From contig JACJZP010000010.1 in the NCBI GenBank assembly GCA_020635535.1, positions 1 through 64,000 of the forward strand: a DNA stretch of 64,000 bases, read 5' to 3'. A model generated the notes under the pieces. The model was not told the origin of the DNA and made no database searches. It worked only from the letters and a program-made list of their open reading frames with translations. Of the stretch, positions 63,077 to 64,000 are shown piece after piece; the first letter of the stretch is position 1; each line of letters begins with the position of its first letter. Source of the DNA: Flavobacteriales bacterium. Its GTDB lineage: Bacteria > Bacteroidota > Bacteroidia > UBA10329. The translations under genes were made by a program, and so were the position numbers.

Positions 63077-63885
63077 AGCCGATAGCAGATGTAAAGTCCC
63101 AGTTCATTTTTCCCAGTGGAGTAGGGAGACCAACTTAAACCTTTCACCAAAGGTTTTCTTCTATGTAACCATGGCACCAGATATCCAATGGCGCCACCAA
63201 CAAAATACCCGGCAATGATGTCGCTCGGAAAGTGTTTTCCCGCTTCGAACCGCAGGAATCCAGTGGCGATGGGCAGCGCGGCTGCCGCAGTCCAAACCAG
63301 CGCCTCGTGGGTCGGATTATCTGAATAATCAGAGAATACTTTTGCGGTTGTGAAGCATAAGGCAGCAGTCATCGATGTGTGTCCTGAAAAGAAGGACAAC
63401 CGCGCATCACGTTCAGTTTTTTTGTCAAGCGGAACATCTGGGTTGTAGACGTATGGCCGTGGCCGTTTAGAAAGACCCTTTGCCAACTCCGTAACACCAA
63501 GGGTCAAGAGGGCAGTTTCCGCATAGATGAACCCGATTACAAGAAAATCCTTCCTTGCCCGCTTATTTATCATCACAAAAGCTGGCAGTGTGACCGAGCC
63601 GTATAGTAGAATATCACTGGCAAGAGCAGCGTCTTTGTTCCAATGTTGTGTGGCGGGGCGGTCAAACCCAGGGATGTTGTAAGGGTCGAGTGCATTGATC
63701 TGTGTTTCGGTTAACGGACGGGACTGCAAACGCGTAAGAATTCCACCCGCAGCAACTAGGCCACAGCCTGAAGCGTAGATCAGATCCTTCTTCCAATTGA
63801 AATTGTACGGACTTTCGGCCGTCTGTGAAAAGGTTGAATTATAAGAATGGACCAGTATCAGTAGGGGCAGAAAAAGTCTTGCCAT
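63073..63885 (-). CDS. PAP2-family membrane phosphatase
   Basis: About 270 residues from the ATG at 63885, which gives a signal-like segment MARLFLPLLILVHS; a TTG at 63915 would overlap the upstream gene. The phosphatidic-acid phosphatase signature is complete: KGLSKRPRP (KX6RP), SFFSGHTSM (SGH) and RFEAGKHFPSD (RX5HX3D). It probably acts on undecaprenyl-pyrophosphate, phosphatidylglycerol-phosphate or phosphatidate. Coupled to an upstream gene whose stop is at 63912. Confidence 0.9.
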   Translation of the reverse strand: MARLFLPLLILVHSYNSTFSQTAESPYNFNWKKDLIYASGCGLVAAGGILTRLQSRPLTETQINALDPYNIPGFDRPATQHWNKDAALASDILLYGSVTLPAFVMINKRARKDFLVIGFIYAETALLTLGVTELAKGLSKRPRPYVYNPDVPLDKKTERDARLSFFSGHTSMTAALCFTTAKVFSDYSDNPTHEALVWTAAAALPIATGFLRFEAGKHFPSDIIAGYFVGGAIGYLVPWLHRRKPLVKGLSWSPYSTGKNELGLYICYRL

Positions 63886-63911
63886 AAACCTGAACGGAGA
63901 AGAATTGATTA

Positions 63912-64000
63912 TCAATTGATGCCTTTCAATTTAATCTGAAGTGCCTTTATCTGTTGCTTAACAGAATCAATCTCTTCATTCTTCTTCACTTGGGCCTTCT
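63912..64000 (-). CDS. C-terminal end of an unidentified coiled-coil protein (partial)
   Basis: The minus strand is open from the window edge through 28 codons to a TGA at 63912-63914. The tail is KKNEEIDSVKQQIKALQIKLKG, a coiled-coil pattern. It overlaps the possible TTG start of the PAP2 gene. Family unknown. Confidence 0.55.
   Translation of the reverse strand, partial: KAQVKKNEEIDSVKQQIKALQIKLKGIN

Overview
The window looks like a piece of a Bacteroidota chromosome, probably Flavobacteriia-like. Signs are the recurrent TAnnTTTG -7 promoter element, a giant secreted protein with a gliding-motility/type IX secretion C-terminal domain, the DUF4175-ATPase-ybeY-mnmG-methyltransferase order, DUF6702 and GreA-like small genes, and many signal peptides ending in FSQ/IAQ. 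No plasmid, phage, insertion sequence, CRISPR array or rRNA was seen. One tRNA (Cys-GCA) is present.

Layout. 0-2.8 kb: tail of an unidentified gene, then a translationally coupled minus-strand string rpiB-M28 peptidase-DUF445. 3.3-7.4 kb: plus-strand MORN-repeat protein, PAS histidine kinase and LytTR response regulator. 7.5-14.5 kb: minus-strand housekeeping operon DUF4175-anti-sigma-type ATPase-ybeY-mnmG-SAM methyltransferase. Two identical, inverted parS-like 16-mers flank mnmG. mnmG and the methyltransferase carry at least eight apparent one-base frameshifts, and DUF4175 one more. 14.6-16.6 kb: gltX, folB, tRNA-Cys and a strong terminator. 16.7-33.7 kb: a minus-strand surface-polysaccharide locus. 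It has a Wzm/Wzt ABC exporter, several glycosyltransferases (GT2, GT32-like, GT8-like), an SGNH esterase-like membrane protein, two asparagine-synthetase-like proteins, a PglD-like acyltransferase, a polytopic membrane protein, three different Fe(II)/2-oxoglutarate oxygenases (TauD-like, AspH-like, PhyH-like) and a decayed uronate epimerase.

33.8-38.5 kb: a YdjM-type membrane hydrolase, two small unknowns, and a LolD/LolC-like ABC transporter with a histidine-rich permease loop plus two paralogous secreted CxxC proteins, resembling a metal-transport module. 38.5-50.9 kb: plus-strand metabolic and peptidase block (hemB, ACMSD-like decarboxylase, WecE-like aminotransferase, S9 and two M1 peptidases, DUF192, HupE/UreJ). 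51-52.7 kb: hipBA toxin-antitoxin module with a textbook promoter. 52.7-57.9 kb: GreA-like protein, DUF6702, selD-mnmH for 2-selenouridine in tRNA, and tex. 57.9-64 kb: a 1357-residue glycine-rich PKD/T9SS cargo protein, an OmpA-family lipoprotein, a PAP2 phosphatase and the tail of one more gene.

How the genes work together. The polysaccharide locus is the main accessory region: its oxygenases and amide ligases suggest an oxidatively and amide-decorated glycan, with the Wzt C-terminal domain as a possible end-group reader. The parS-like pair around mnmG suggests closeness to the replication origin and ParB loading. The frameshift cluster in otherwise conserved genes looks more like local sequence error than real decay. 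All functional statements rest on motifs read by eye; no database search was run.
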